From the NCBI GenBank assembly GCA_019638515.1, contig JAHBTS010000008.1:1-64000 (forward strand): a stretch of DNA of 64,000 nucleotides. Direction: 5' to 3'. Source of the DNA: Chitinophagales bacterium (GTDB taxonomy: Bacteria > Bacteroidota > Bacteroidia > Chitinophagales > LD1). The position numbers and the translations under genes were made by a program. Below the pieces are notes generated by a model. That model ran no database searches. It was not told where the DNA came from and saw nothing but the letters and a program-made list of their open reading frames with translations. Positions 27,995-35,768 of this stretch are shown one piece after another. Numbering within the stretch: the first letter of the stretch is position 1; the number at the start of each line of letters is the position of its first letter.

Positions 27995-28025
27995 TCGTTC
28001 GCTCCGGTTCCGACTTAAATAAATT

Positions 28026-28051
28026 AGGAGTTCAATTTGGTTTGAACTCCT
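28026..28051 (+). terminator. terminator of the WYL gene
   Basis: A 10 bp stem AGGAGTTCAA/TTGAACTCCT has a 6-base loop and is followed by a run of Ts, 32 bases after the stop codon. Confidence 0.9.
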
Positions 28052-28057
28052 TTTTTT

Positions 28058-28289
28058 GTTTAAAATGCATGTGTTTTTGCTCTTATGGCTAAAACAAAAC
28101 AGAGCTAATAATCAATTTTTTAGCGTAGTATTTTTCCATAGGCAGAGAATTTGTATTTTTATCTGCAACTTACATACCAAATTTTAAGATTCTTTAACAG
28201 GGTTGTCTTATATTAAAAAATCAATATGTGCTTTGGGTGATTTTGTACAAGAAAAGATACTGTGGCTGAATATAAAAGTGTACAAAAAG
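28058..28289. other. gene-free spacer
   Basis: About 230 bases of AT-rich sequence between the WYL terminator and tRNA-Ala. I see no open frame with coding features, no tRNA and no clear hairpin. Confidence 0.4.
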
Positions 28290-28363
28290 TGGAGCATATC
28301 GGATTCGAACCGATCACCTCTACGCTGCCAGCGTAGCGCTCTAGCCAAATGAGCTAATGCCCC
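28290..28363 (-). tRNA. tRNA-Ala (anticodon GGC)
   Basis: A 74-base cloverleaf on the minus strand: acceptor GGGGCAT paired with ATGCTCC (one G-T pair), D arm GCTC/GAGC, anticodon stem CTACG/CGTAG with loop CTGGCAG giving anticodon GGC, and TTCGAAT T-loop. Discriminator A; CCA not encoded. Confidence 0.97.
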
Positions 28364-28444
28364 TTTTGTAGAAAAGCGGTGCAATAATAGTAACTTTAGA
28401 ATAAGGTAAAAATGTTGAGCAAAAAAATACAGTATATAAACTAA

Positions 28445-28477
28445 GACTCCTCACAGAATTGCTTTCGGTGAGGAGTC
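28445..28477 (-). terminator. probable terminator of the second sigma factor gene
   Basis: A perfect 10 bp stem (GACTCCTCAC with GTGAGGAGTC) has a 13-base loop and lies just after the stop at 28501. On the minus strand it is followed by TTAGTTTAT, only a weak T-tract, so it is less certain than the others. Confidence 0.6.
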
Positions 28478-28500
28478 ACTATGGTGAGCTGGTGCTTCGT

Positions 28501-29358
28501 CTATCCTAAAAAGGCGTCTAGCAAATTAGGGTTGGTATGTTGTTTTAATTTTTGCATAGAGCGTTCTTTAATTTGGCGCACTCGTTCACGGGTAAGCCCA
28601 AATTTTTGCCCTATTTCTTCTAAGGTCATGGGTTCTTTACCTCGTAAACCAAAGTAGCTGGTAATAATTTCAATTTCTCGTTCGTTTAGCTGCTCCAGCA
28701 TGGCAAAGAGTTCGGCTTCGGCACTTTTTTTAATAAGGCTTTGCTCGGGAGTCATATCTTCTATGTTAGAAAGTGTATCGGCAAGGCTGGAGCCTTCGGT
28801 AAAGCGGGCATCGGTGGAGAGGGTTGGTGTATTATTTTTAAAGTAATCGTTCACATCTTCTTTACTCATGCCCACATGCTCTGCCAGTTCATCAATACTG
28901 GGTTCGCGCTGGTATTCTTGCTCGAATGCTTGGAAAGCACGATTTATTTTTGTGAAGGTTCCTACCTTGTTAATAGGTACGCGGATAATGCGCGATTGCT
29001 CAATAATGGCTTGCATAATGGCTTGGCGAATCCACCAAACGGCATAGGAAATAAATTTGAAGCCTTTGGTTTCGTCAAATTTTTTGGCGGCTCTGATTAA
29101 TCCTAAATTGCCTTCGTTTATTAAATCGCTGAGTGGCAGCCCTTGGTTTTGATATTGTTTGGCTACGCTTACTACAAAGCGTAGGTTAGAATTTACCAGT
29201 TCTTCTAATGCTTCTAAATCATCGTTTTTTATGCGCTTGGCTAAATTTGCTTCTTGTTCGGAAGTGAGCATGTTGGTTTTGCCTATTTCCGATAGGTATT
29301 TTTCTACACATTCACTATCGCGCTGGGTAATTTGGTTGGTAAGTCTTAGTGCTTTCAT
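28501..29358 (-). CDS. second RpoD-family RNA polymerase sigma factor
   Basis: A 285-residue paralogue of the sigma factor at 25328, collinear with it over its length. Region 1.2 (CVEKYLSEIGK), region 2 ([46 protein letters not shown]), region 3 and region 4.2 (TLEEIGQKFGLTRERVRQIKERS) are intact. Differences concentrate in region 3 (DVNDYFKNNTPTLSTDARFTEGSSLADTL) and in the region 4.1 linker. With region 2 almost unchanged it should read similar promoters. It could be an alternative housekeeping factor used in slow growth or stress. Separate from the first gene by a hydrolase, a WYL protein and tRNA-Ala. Confidence 0.92.
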   Translation of the reverse strand: MKALRLTNQITQRDSECVEKYLSEIGKTNMLTSEQEANLAKRIKNDDLEALEELVNSNLRFVVSVAKQYQNQGLPLSDLINEGNLGLIRAAKKFDETKGFKFISYAVWWIRQAIMQAIIEQSRIIRVPINKVGTFTKINRAFQAFEQEYQREPSIDELAEHVGMSKEDVNDYFKNNTPTLSTDARFTEGSSLADTLSNIEDMTPEQSLIKKSAEAELFAMLEQLNEREIEIITSYFGLRGKEPMTLEEIGQKFGLTRERVRQIKERSMQKLKQHTNPNLLDAFLG

Positions 29359-29462
29359 TTAATAGGATTTTCAAGTTTTTCGTTAGTTCATCATGTAATA
29401 CGCGTTCTGTTAAAAAAATGTTTCGCTGGGTATTGACAAAATCTAAACTTCGCATTATGCTG

Positions 29463-29492
29463 TTTGGGCTTCTCAAAAAATACTTACGTTTG
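29463..29492 (+). promoter_or_regulatory. promoter of the cysteine desulfurase gene, near-leaderless
   Basis: TTTG at 29463-29466, an 18-base spacer, then TACGTTTG at 29485-29492. The ATG is at 29500, so the predicted transcript would start at or within a few bases of the start codon. Confidence 0.6.
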
Positions 29493-29499
29493 AACCATT

Positions 29500-30618
29500 A
29501 TGCAACGCATTTATTTAGATAATGCTGCCACCACACCTTTAGATAAAAGAGTGTTAGATGAAATGTTGCCATACTTTACAGAGCAATTTGGCAACCCAAG
29601 TTCCATTCATTTTTATGGTAGGAAGCCAAAGGCAGCGATTGAAAAAGCTCGAAAACAGGTAGCCGGATATTTGAATGTTTCGCCCGGAGAAATTTTCTTT
29701 ACCAGCGGAGGTACCGAGAGTAATAATATGGCACTGAATGCTGCAGTGTATTCACTGGGAGTTAAAAGAATTATTACATCTAAAACGGAGCACGATTGTG
29801 TGTTAAATACTTCGTTGCACTTAGCAAAAGCTGGTGTAGAAATAGTGTTTGTGCCGGTAGATGGCAAAGGGAATATTGATATGAATGTGCTGCAACAATT
29901 GTTGCAAGATACTAAGTGTACATTGGTAAGTCTTATGCACGTAAACAACGAAATTGGAACTATTACCAATATCGCAGCTATAGCACAATTGTGCGAGCAT
30001 TATGGCGCTTATTTCCATACCGATACAGTACAGAGTTTGGCTTATTTTTCATTTGATTTGCAGCAGTTGAAAGTTCATTTTTTGAGTGGCTCGGCACATA
30101 AGTTTCACGGGCCCAAAGGTGTTGGCTTTTTATATATCAACAGCCAAATAAATGTGCAACCCATGTTTTATGGCGGAGGGCAAGAAAGGAATATGCGCGC
30201 TGGTACCGAAAATGTACCATCTATTGTAGGTTTAGGGAGGGCGTTGGAGTTGGCGCAGCAAGAAACCGCAAGCACGTTAGCCCATTTTTTACTGCTAAGA
30301 AATGAAATGAAACAGCAACTAGCGCAGGCTATTGCAGGTGTGGAGTTTAATGGAGCGCAAGAAAATGTGTTTGCGAAAATACTAAGTGTGTCGTTGCCGC
30401 CACATGCTAAAAACGAAATGCTGCTAATGAATTTAGATATGGCCGGCATTGCGGCAAGTGGAGGCAGTGCTTGCTCTTCGGGTACCGAAAAAGGCAGCCA
30501 TGTATTAGAAGCAATTGGTGCAGATGAAAGCAGGAAATCGCTTAGATTTTCGTTTTCTAAGTTTAATACCATAGAGGAAGTTACAACTGCCGCAAAGGTG
30601 CTGGCAAATATTTTTTAA
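29500..30618 (+). CDS. cysteine desulfurase (NifS/IscS-like)
   Basis: A 372-residue PLP enzyme that removes sulfur from cysteine, forming alanine and a persulfide for iron-sulfur clusters or thiolated tRNA. It opens with IYLDNAATTP, the PLP-binding lysine is Lys201 in SGSAHKFHGPKG, and the active-site loop is GGSACSSGTEKGSHVLEAIG with Cys325; the short loop is that of group I (NifS/IscS) enzymes. No iscU or other isc gene is adjacent; the next gene is waaA. It is likely the supplier for tRNA thiolation or a general iron-sulfur system, which cannot be told from here. Confidence 0.94.
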   Translation: MQRIYLDNAATTPLDKRVLDEMLPYFTEQFGNPSSIHFYGRKPKAAIEKARKQVAGYLNVSPGEIFFTSGGTESNNMALNAAVYSLGVKRIITSKTEHDCVLNTSLHLAKAGVEIVFVPVDGKGNIDMNVLQQLLQDTKCTLVSLMHVNNEIGTITNIAAIAQLCEHYGAYFHTDTVQSLAYFSFDLQQLKVHFLSGSAHKFHGPKGVGFLYINSQINVQPMFYGGGQERNMRAGTENVPSIVGLGRALELAQQETASTLAHFLLLRNEMKQQLAQAIAGVEFNGAQENVFAKILSVSLPPHAKNEMLLMNLDMAGIAASGGSACSSGTEKGSHVLEAIGADESRKSLRFSFSKFNTIEEVTTAAKVLANIF

Positions 30619-30654
30619 TGTAGTTATAGGTTTACATAAAGAAGCGGACACAAC

Positions 30655-31899
30655 TTGTTATTATTCTACATTGCTGTTTATGATTTTGTGCTGTTGCTTT
30701 ACTACATAGCAGCAGTTTTAGTTGCTCCATTTATGCCCAAGGCAAAGCAGTGGTTACAAGGCAGAAAGGAAACACAGCAGCGGTTAAGTACTTGCTCGTG
30801 TAAGAATCGCATTTGGTTTCATTGCAGTTCGCTGGGAGAGTTTGAGCAAGCGCGCCCACTCATAGAAATGGTAAAACGTGAAGTGCCCGATTGTTATATC
30901 TATTTGAGCTTTTTTTCGCCATCGGGTTTGGAGCCAACTAAGAATAAGCAGGTGGCAGATCTAATATTCTACCTTCCGCACGATACTCGAAGCAATGCAC
31001 AATGGCTGTTAGGTCAGCTACAGCCAACCTTGGTTTTTTGGACAAAGTACGATTTCTTTTTTCATTACTTGAGCGAGTTGCAAGCAGCTAAAGTGCCTAC
31101 AGTGCTATTTGCTGCAAGGTTTTTGCCTAATCAAGTTTTCTTTAAAGCATATGGTGCTTTACACAAAAGAATGCTTACTTTTTTTTCTTATGTATTGGTA
31201 CAAGATAGCAATTCTAAAAAGTTGTTAGATACAATTAGGATAGAAAGTGAAGTTGTAGAAGATACCAGATTCGATAGAGTAAAAGCCATTGCTCAGCAAT
31301 CATTTTCCAATGAAATAATTGAGCGATTTTTGCAAGGAAACAAGCGGGTGTTGGTGGCGGGTAGCACATGGTTAGACGATGAAAAAATAATTGCCGCAGC
31401 ACTGCAACAAAGTAGTGATGTAAAAGTTATTGTGGCTCCTCATCAAATTACAGAAAGTAATTTGTTGGCAACAGAAAGTTTGTTTGCAGCACAACAAGCG
31501 CAAGTTGCTTTTTACAGTAAATTTTGTGATGCCGATGCAAGCAAGAAGGTATTGATTATTGATAATATAGGAATGCTTTCGCACTTATATCGCTATGCGC
31601 AGGTTTGCTATGTGGGGGGAGGTTTTGGCGCAGGCGTGCACAATGTTTTAGAGGCAGCGGTATATGGCAAACCGGTGGTGGTGGGAACTAATTTTCATAA
31701 AAGTTTAGAATGCATTGAACTTATCCGTGCCGGAGCAATATTTTCAATTTCAAATGCAGTAGCATTAGCAGCAGTAATGGAAATGTTGGAAGATAGCAGT
31801 AAGTTGAAATCTGTTGAAGCTATTGCACTTCAATTCATTGAGAAAAATAGCGGAGGCACCCAAAAAATATTTAGTCATGCAAAGCAATTTTTTAAGTAG
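30655..31899 (+). CDS. waaA: 3-deoxy-D-manno-octulosonic acid (Kdo) transferase
   Basis: A 414-residue GT30 glycosyltransferase that adds Kdo to the lipid A precursor at the inner membrane. The N-terminal hydrophobic anchor (residues 1-25) is followed by the HCSSLGEFEQARPLI motif, whose Glu62 corresponds to the catalytic base of the family; the C-terminal nucleotide-sugar domain contains VAGSTWLDDE, VYVGGGFGAGVHNVLEAAVYGKPVVVG and HKSLECIEL. No ATG or GTG exists in a suitable place; TTG at 30655 gives the normal anchor. It overlaps the following repeat protein by 23 bases. It implies a Kdo-containing LPS. Confidence 0.94.
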   Translation: MLLFYIAVYDFVLLLYYIAAVLVAPFMPKAKQWLQGRKETQQRLSTCSCKNRIWFHCSSLGEFEQARPLIEMVKREVPDCYIYLSFFSPSGLEPTKNKQVADLIFYLPHDTRSNAQWLLGQLQPTLVFWTKYDFFFHYLSELQAAKVPTVLFAARFLPNQVFFKAYGALHKRMLTFFSYVLVQDSNSKKLLDTIRIESEVVEDTRFDRVKAIAQQSFSNEIIERFLQGNKRVLVAGSTWLDDEKIIAAALQQSSDVKVIVAPHQITESNLLATESLFAAQQAQVAFYSKFCDADASKKVLIIDNIGMLSHLYRYAQVCYVGGGFGAGVHNVLEAAVYGKPVVVGTNFHKSLECIELIRAGAIFSISNAVALAAVMEMLEDSSKLKSVEAIALQFIEKNSGGTQKIFSHAKQFFK

Positions 31900-32980
31900 A
31901 GTAATAGGCATAGTTTTTTTTGTGGCGATGGTTGGAATGGCACAAGCGCAGTTTATTGCGCCATATAGCGATTTCAACAATATACAGTATGTGTTTGACG
32001 ATGGGCAAACCTATAAAATAGAGCCACAACCTTTCCGCAGTTTTAAGGTGGGTAAGAAGGTGTTGGCATACATTCCACAGAACGATCGCTTAAAGATTTA
32101 CTACCAGGGCAAGGGCTATAATGCTTCTGCTATTGTGCCCAACTATTTTGTAACCGATAATCTATTTGTATTCCGAAATATAAACAGCATAAAGGTGCTG
32201 TGGGAGAATGAATTGAAGCAAATAGAATTTCAATTTAGAGAAGATACCGATAGGCTTTGGGTAAGCGATAGCTTAGTTGTTTGGACAAATCCATTTAGAG
32301 AAACCAACGTTTTTTACAACGGATCGGTGAAAAAAATAGATGATCTAAACATGAATTCCGATGGTGCAAAAATTGGCGATAATGTATTTGCATACACCGA
32401 TATTTCGGGAAATTTCAAAGTGTTTTACAAAGGTAAATTACAAGTGCTCGAAACGTATGTGCCCGAAGAGTTTTATGTAAATAGAGATATAGTTTGTTAT
32501 CTCGATTACCAAAGCAACTGGAAGTTTTTCTTTGAAGGAAATTTGTATGAAACCAATATAAACAATGTAAAGAAAGTGTTTCCGTGCGAACGTAAATTTG
32601 TGTTTGTTTCTAGGCTAAACGAATTGAGTGTTTGGGAGAATAATGAAGAAAAAGTATTGCTCAATTATGAACCATCCACCATTGAAGTAAAAGAGAATAT
32701 GGTAGTGTATGCCGATAATGGAAGAAACCTTTATTGCTATTACAATGGCAATAATATTTGGGTTGAACGCTACATTCCAACCGAGTGGGAGATAGACAAC
32801 GATATCCTGGTTTACAAAGATATTAACGGTCGTTTAAAGGGCGTTTACTATGGAAAAGAAGTTGCAGTAAGCGACCAAATTGTACAGAAATTTAACTTGT
32901 ACAACGAGGTAGTTACCTACTCGCTACAACCATACGAAACAAAAATTTGGTGTAAAGAAAAAACCTACACTTACCGATAA
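31877..32980 (+). CDS. exported repeat protein of unknown function, probable beta-propeller
   Basis: A 367-residue protein from ATG 31877, with a signal peptide (ends MAQAQF). The mature region consists of about nine repeats of roughly 35 residues. Each has a hydrophobic strand (such as NVFAYTD or DILVYKD), a turn, and a strand ending in an aromatic-x-Gly-[KN] unit: YYQGK 75, LWENE 108, FYNGS 146, FYKGK 183, FFEGN 218, WENNE 253, YYNGN 288, YYGKE 324, WCKEK 358. This regularity suggests a beta-propeller or similar solenoid. No catalytic motif. It overlaps waaA by 23 bases and ends three bases before pyrD, so all three are co-transcribed. I do not know a named family. Confidence 0.85.
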   Translation: MQSNFLSRVIGIVFFVAMVGMAQAQFIAPYSDFNNIQYVFDDGQTYKIEPQPFRSFKVGKKVLAYIPQNDRLKIYYQGKGYNASAIVPNYFVTDNLFVFRNINSIKVLWENELKQIEFQFREDTDRLWVSDSLVVWTNPFRETNVFYNGSVKKIDDLNMNSDGAKIGDNVFAYTDISGNFKVFYKGKLQVLETYVPEEFYVNRDIVCYLDYQSNWKFFFEGNLYETNINNVKKVFPCERKFVFVSRLNELSVWENNEEKVLLNYEPSTIEVKENMVVYADNGRNLYCYYNGNNIWVERYIPTEWEIDNDILVYKDINGRLKGVYYGKEVAVSDQIVQKFNLYNEVVTYSLQPYETKIWCKEKTYTYR

Positions 32981-32983
32981 ATT

Positions 32984-34015
32984 ATGTACGAAATTTTAAG
33001 ACATTTTCTATTCAACATGGATGCCGAAAAGGCACACCATTTTACCATTCAAATGTTGCAACTATTTAAGCGGAATCCGGAAATGCTACACTGGTTTTTC
33101 GGCAAGCCAATAGTTGAAAATTCACTTCAGCGCGAGGTGTTTGGCTTGCAGTTTGCCAATCCGGTTGGCTTGGCTGCGGGCTTAGATAAAAATGCAGAAG
33201 TAATAGATGAAATGGCTGCATTAGGCTTTGGTTTTGTGGAAATTGGTACTGTAACTCCCAAGCCGCAGCCCGGCAATGAAAAACCTCGTTTATTTCGCTT
33301 GGTAGAAGATAAGGCACTTATAAACAGAATGGGCTTTAATAATGTGGGTGCAGACCTTGCCGCAGCACGATTAAGTAGGCGCAAAACAAAAATAATTGTA
33401 GGTGCCAATATTGGTAAAAACAAGCTAACACCAAACGAAGAGGCGCATCGCGATTACGAAATTTGTTTCAATACTTTATTTGATACTGCTGATTATTTTG
33501 TGGTGAATGTAAGTTCGCCTAACACACCGGGGTTGCGCGCTTTGCAAGACAAAGAATCGCTCACTAAAATACTGGCAAGTTTGCAGCATATAAATGCGGG
33601 AAAAACCACTCCCAAGCCATTGTTGCTTAAGATTGCACCCGATTTAAATGAAAGCCAAATTAAAGATGTTGCCGCAGTGGCTAAAGAAACACAGTTAAGC
33701 GGAATAGTGGCAACCAACACTACCATTAGCCGCTCAGGCTTGGTAATGCCAGAAGCTGAAGTAGAAAAAATTGGAGCAGGTGGCTTGAGCGGAAAACCAT
33801 TAACCAATGCTTCTACTGCTGTAATTAAAACGTTGCAGGCGGCACTTAAAGAAGCGGGTGTTGAAATTCCGGTGATTGGTGTTGGTGGTATTATGAGTGC
33901 CAACGATGCCAAAGAAAAATTAGATGCCGGAGCTGCATTGGTGCAGCTTTATACCGGTTTTATATACAGCGGACCACCGTTGGTGCGTAGCATTAACCGT
34001 CTTTTGTTGCCATAG
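32984..34015 (+). CDS. pyrD: quinone-dependent dihydroorotate dehydrogenase (class 2)
   Basis: A 343-residue FMN enzyme of pyrimidine synthesis that oxidises dihydroorotate to orotate and reduces quinone at the inner membrane. The N-terminal amphipathic helix (residues 1-40, MYEILRHFLF...FTIQMLQLF) marks class 2. The family motifs ANPVGLAAGLDKNAE (59-72), INRMGFNN (113-120) and the active-site NVSSPNTPGLR (175-185, with the catalytic serine) are present, as is the FMN phosphate site IGVGGI...GAALVQLYTGFIYSGP. Usual length. It follows the repeat protein by three bases. Confidence 0.96.
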   Translation: MYEILRHFLFNMDAEKAHHFTIQMLQLFKRNPEMLHWFFGKPIVENSLQREVFGLQFANPVGLAAGLDKNAEVIDEMAALGFGFVEIGTVTPKPQPGNEKPRLFRLVEDKALINRMGFNNVGADLAAARLSRRKTKIIVGANIGKNKLTPNEEAHRDYEICFNTLFDTADYFVVNVSSPNTPGLRALQDKESLTKILASLQHINAGKTTPKPLLLKIAPDLNESQIKDVAAVAKETQLSGIVATNTTISRSGLVMPEAEVEKIGAGGLSGKPLTNASTAVIKTLQAALKEAGVEIPVIGVGGIMSANDAKEKLDAGAALVQLYTGFIYSGPPLVRSINRLLLP

Positions 34016-34160
34016 GAAGTGCGATGTGCATATAGGTGCTACTGTTTTACTACTGTACGAAAAAGCAGAAACCAACTTGTTTTTAATGGAAAAAAAAGTG
34101 TGCTAAAAGCGTAAGGGCGCAGCTATCTGCTCTATCTTCAAACCCATAAAATTAGCGCAC

Positions 34161-35324
34161 ATGTTTTACGAATTTCTTTCTCCTGCCGATGTAGAATTAA
34201 TAGTTGGCGATGAACAATTTCAATTGAACCAAATTGGAAATCATATAAAATACTTTACCGGAGAGGCAATTGATTTGCAGGAGTTCAACATGGCAATAGT
34301 TGGCGTAACCGATGGCAGAGGCGATGTTGAAAACGAAGGCTGTGCGGGCGCTCCAAACGAAGTAAGAAAGCAACTTTTAAAGTTGTTCATTCCTTCAAAG
34401 AATCAATTTAAGGTAATAGACTTAGGCAATATTATTGCTGGAGAAACAGCCCGCGATACATACTTTGCATTGGCATCGGTAGTGTTGAAATGCATTACAC
34501 ACAAAGTAGTGCCAATTATCTTGGGTGGAAGCCACGATATTTCTTTCGGTCAATTTTTGGGATACCAAGATTTGCAAGGTATGATAAACGTAGCCAATAT
34601 TGATGCACGTATAGATATGGGAGCTACGCCCGATGCGCCTTTGAGTGCTTCTTCATTTTTAATGCACTTGCTGATGCACCAGCCTAATATTCTTTTTAAT
34701 TACAGCCAGTTGGGGCATCAAAGTTATATGAACGATCCAAATGCCGTAGATACCTTGGAGAGCTTGGGTTTCGATTGTTTTCGTTTGGGTATGATGCAAA
34801 GCAATATTGAATTGGCAGAACCAATTGTGCGCGATGCCGATATGGTTTCTATTGATATTAGCTGTGTGCGTATGAGCGATGCTCCTGCACATGCACAAGC
34901 ATCACCACACGGTTTTTATGGCGAAGAACTTTGCCAAATTACACGCTATGCAGGTATGAGCGACCGCGTTAGTTCTATTGGTTTTTATGGCATGAATCCA
35001 CATTATGATATTAACCAGCAAAGTGCTCAATTATACGCGCATGCAGTGTGGTATTTTATGGAAGGTTACTACTGTAGAAAGAATGATATACCTGTAGAAA
35101 ATTCAAACTACTTGTGCTTTAAAGTAAACTTGGGTGTTACCGATCACGAAATTGTTTTTTGGAAAAGTAACCTTACCGATAGATGGTGGATGGAGCTGCC
35201 TTTTAAGAATACTAAATACTCGCGCGAACAATTACTGGTTCCTTGCACTTATGCCGATTACCAAATGGCATGCAACGATGAGGTGCCCGATAAATTTATG
35301 AAGTACTATACCAGAATGTTGTAA
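34161..35324 (+). CDS. arginase/formimidoylglutamase-superfamily protein with altered metal ligands
   Basis: A 387-residue ureohydrolase-fold protein. The three metal-binding segments are recognisable but changed: GGDHS is GGSHD (residues 122-126, His125 kept), DAHxD is DARID (148-152, His replaced by Arg150), and SxDxDxxDP is SIDIS (230-234, second Asp replaced by Ser234). With two of the six usual Mn ligands lost, it may bind one metal or none, and arginase activity is doubtful. The N-terminal 45 residues are an extra segment. It faces the hutI gene, and family members are often named formimidoylglutamase (HutG), so a role in histidine breakdown is possible but not supported by the ligands. 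Confidence 0.85.
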   Translation: MFYEFLSPADVELIVGDEQFQLNQIGNHIKYFTGEAIDLQEFNMAIVGVTDGRGDVENEGCAGAPNEVRKQLLKLFIPSKNQFKVIDLGNIIAGETARDTYFALASVVLKCITHKVVPIILGGSHDISFGQFLGYQDLQGMINVANIDARIDMGATPDAPLSASSFLMHLLMHQPNILFNYSQLGHQSYMNDPNAVDTLESLGFDCFRLGMMQSNIELAEPIVRDADMVSIDISCVRMSDAPAHAQASPHGFYGEELCQITRYAGMSDRVSSIGFYGMNPHYDINQQSAQLYAHAVWYFMEGYYCRKNDIPVENSNYLCFKVNLGVTDHEIVFWKSNLTDRWWMELPFKNTKYSREQLLVPCTYADYQMACNDEVPDKFMKYYTRML

Positions 35325-35327
35325 TAC

Positions 35328-35750
35328 TTACAAGTATTCTATTTCGATTTTTAAATCGGCAAAACTGCGCACCATGGCACCTACACCACAGTACTTCTCT
35401 TGCGATAGGTTTACTGCTTTTTGCATTTTTTCTTTATCGCTTTCGTTGGCCAATTTTATAGAGTATTTCAAATAAACCTTGTTGTAAATTTTAGGATGCT
35501 CATCGGTTAGTTCACCATCGGTAGAAACCGAGAAATTAGAAAACTCAACTTTCATTTTGTTTAGTAATGAAATGATGTCCATGGCTGTGCATCCTCCTAA
35601 AGCTGATAGAATAAGCGCTTTAGGACGTACTCCTTTATTTTCGCCTCCAACCTCTTCGGCTGCATCTACTAGAAATGTGTGTCCGTTTTGGTGCACTTCC
35701 AATTGCATTTTGCCAATGTGTTTTACAGTGCCGTTTTGTATTTCTCCCAT
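35328..35750 (-). CDS. OsmC-family thiol peroxidase-like protein
   Basis: A 140-residue protein of the OsmC/YhfA group. The two conserved cysteines are Cys54 (SALGGCTAMDII) and Cys121 (EKYCGVGAM), which in the family reduce organic hydroperoxides. The flanking RPKALILSALGG and the central DGELTDEHPKIYNKVYLKY match the family. No partner gene is obvious; it lies 18 bases after hutI on the same strand and is likely part of its transcript, while its 3' end nearly meets the arginase-like gene. Confidence 0.92.
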   Translation of the reverse strand: MGEIQNGTVKHIGKMQLEVHQNGHTFLVDAAEEVGGENKGVRPKALILSALGGCTAMDIISLLNKMKVEFSNFSVSTDGELTDEHPKIYNKVYLKYSIKLANESDKEKMQKAVNLSQEKYCGVGAMVRSFADLKIEIEYL

Positions 35751-35768
35751 AATAGAATGTGTTTTTAG

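Noticed and set aside
35323-35338. Short palindrome AATACTTACAAGTATT between the arginase-like gene and osmC
   Set aside because: The stem is only 7 AT-rich pairs without a T-run on either side; too weak to call a terminator or operator.
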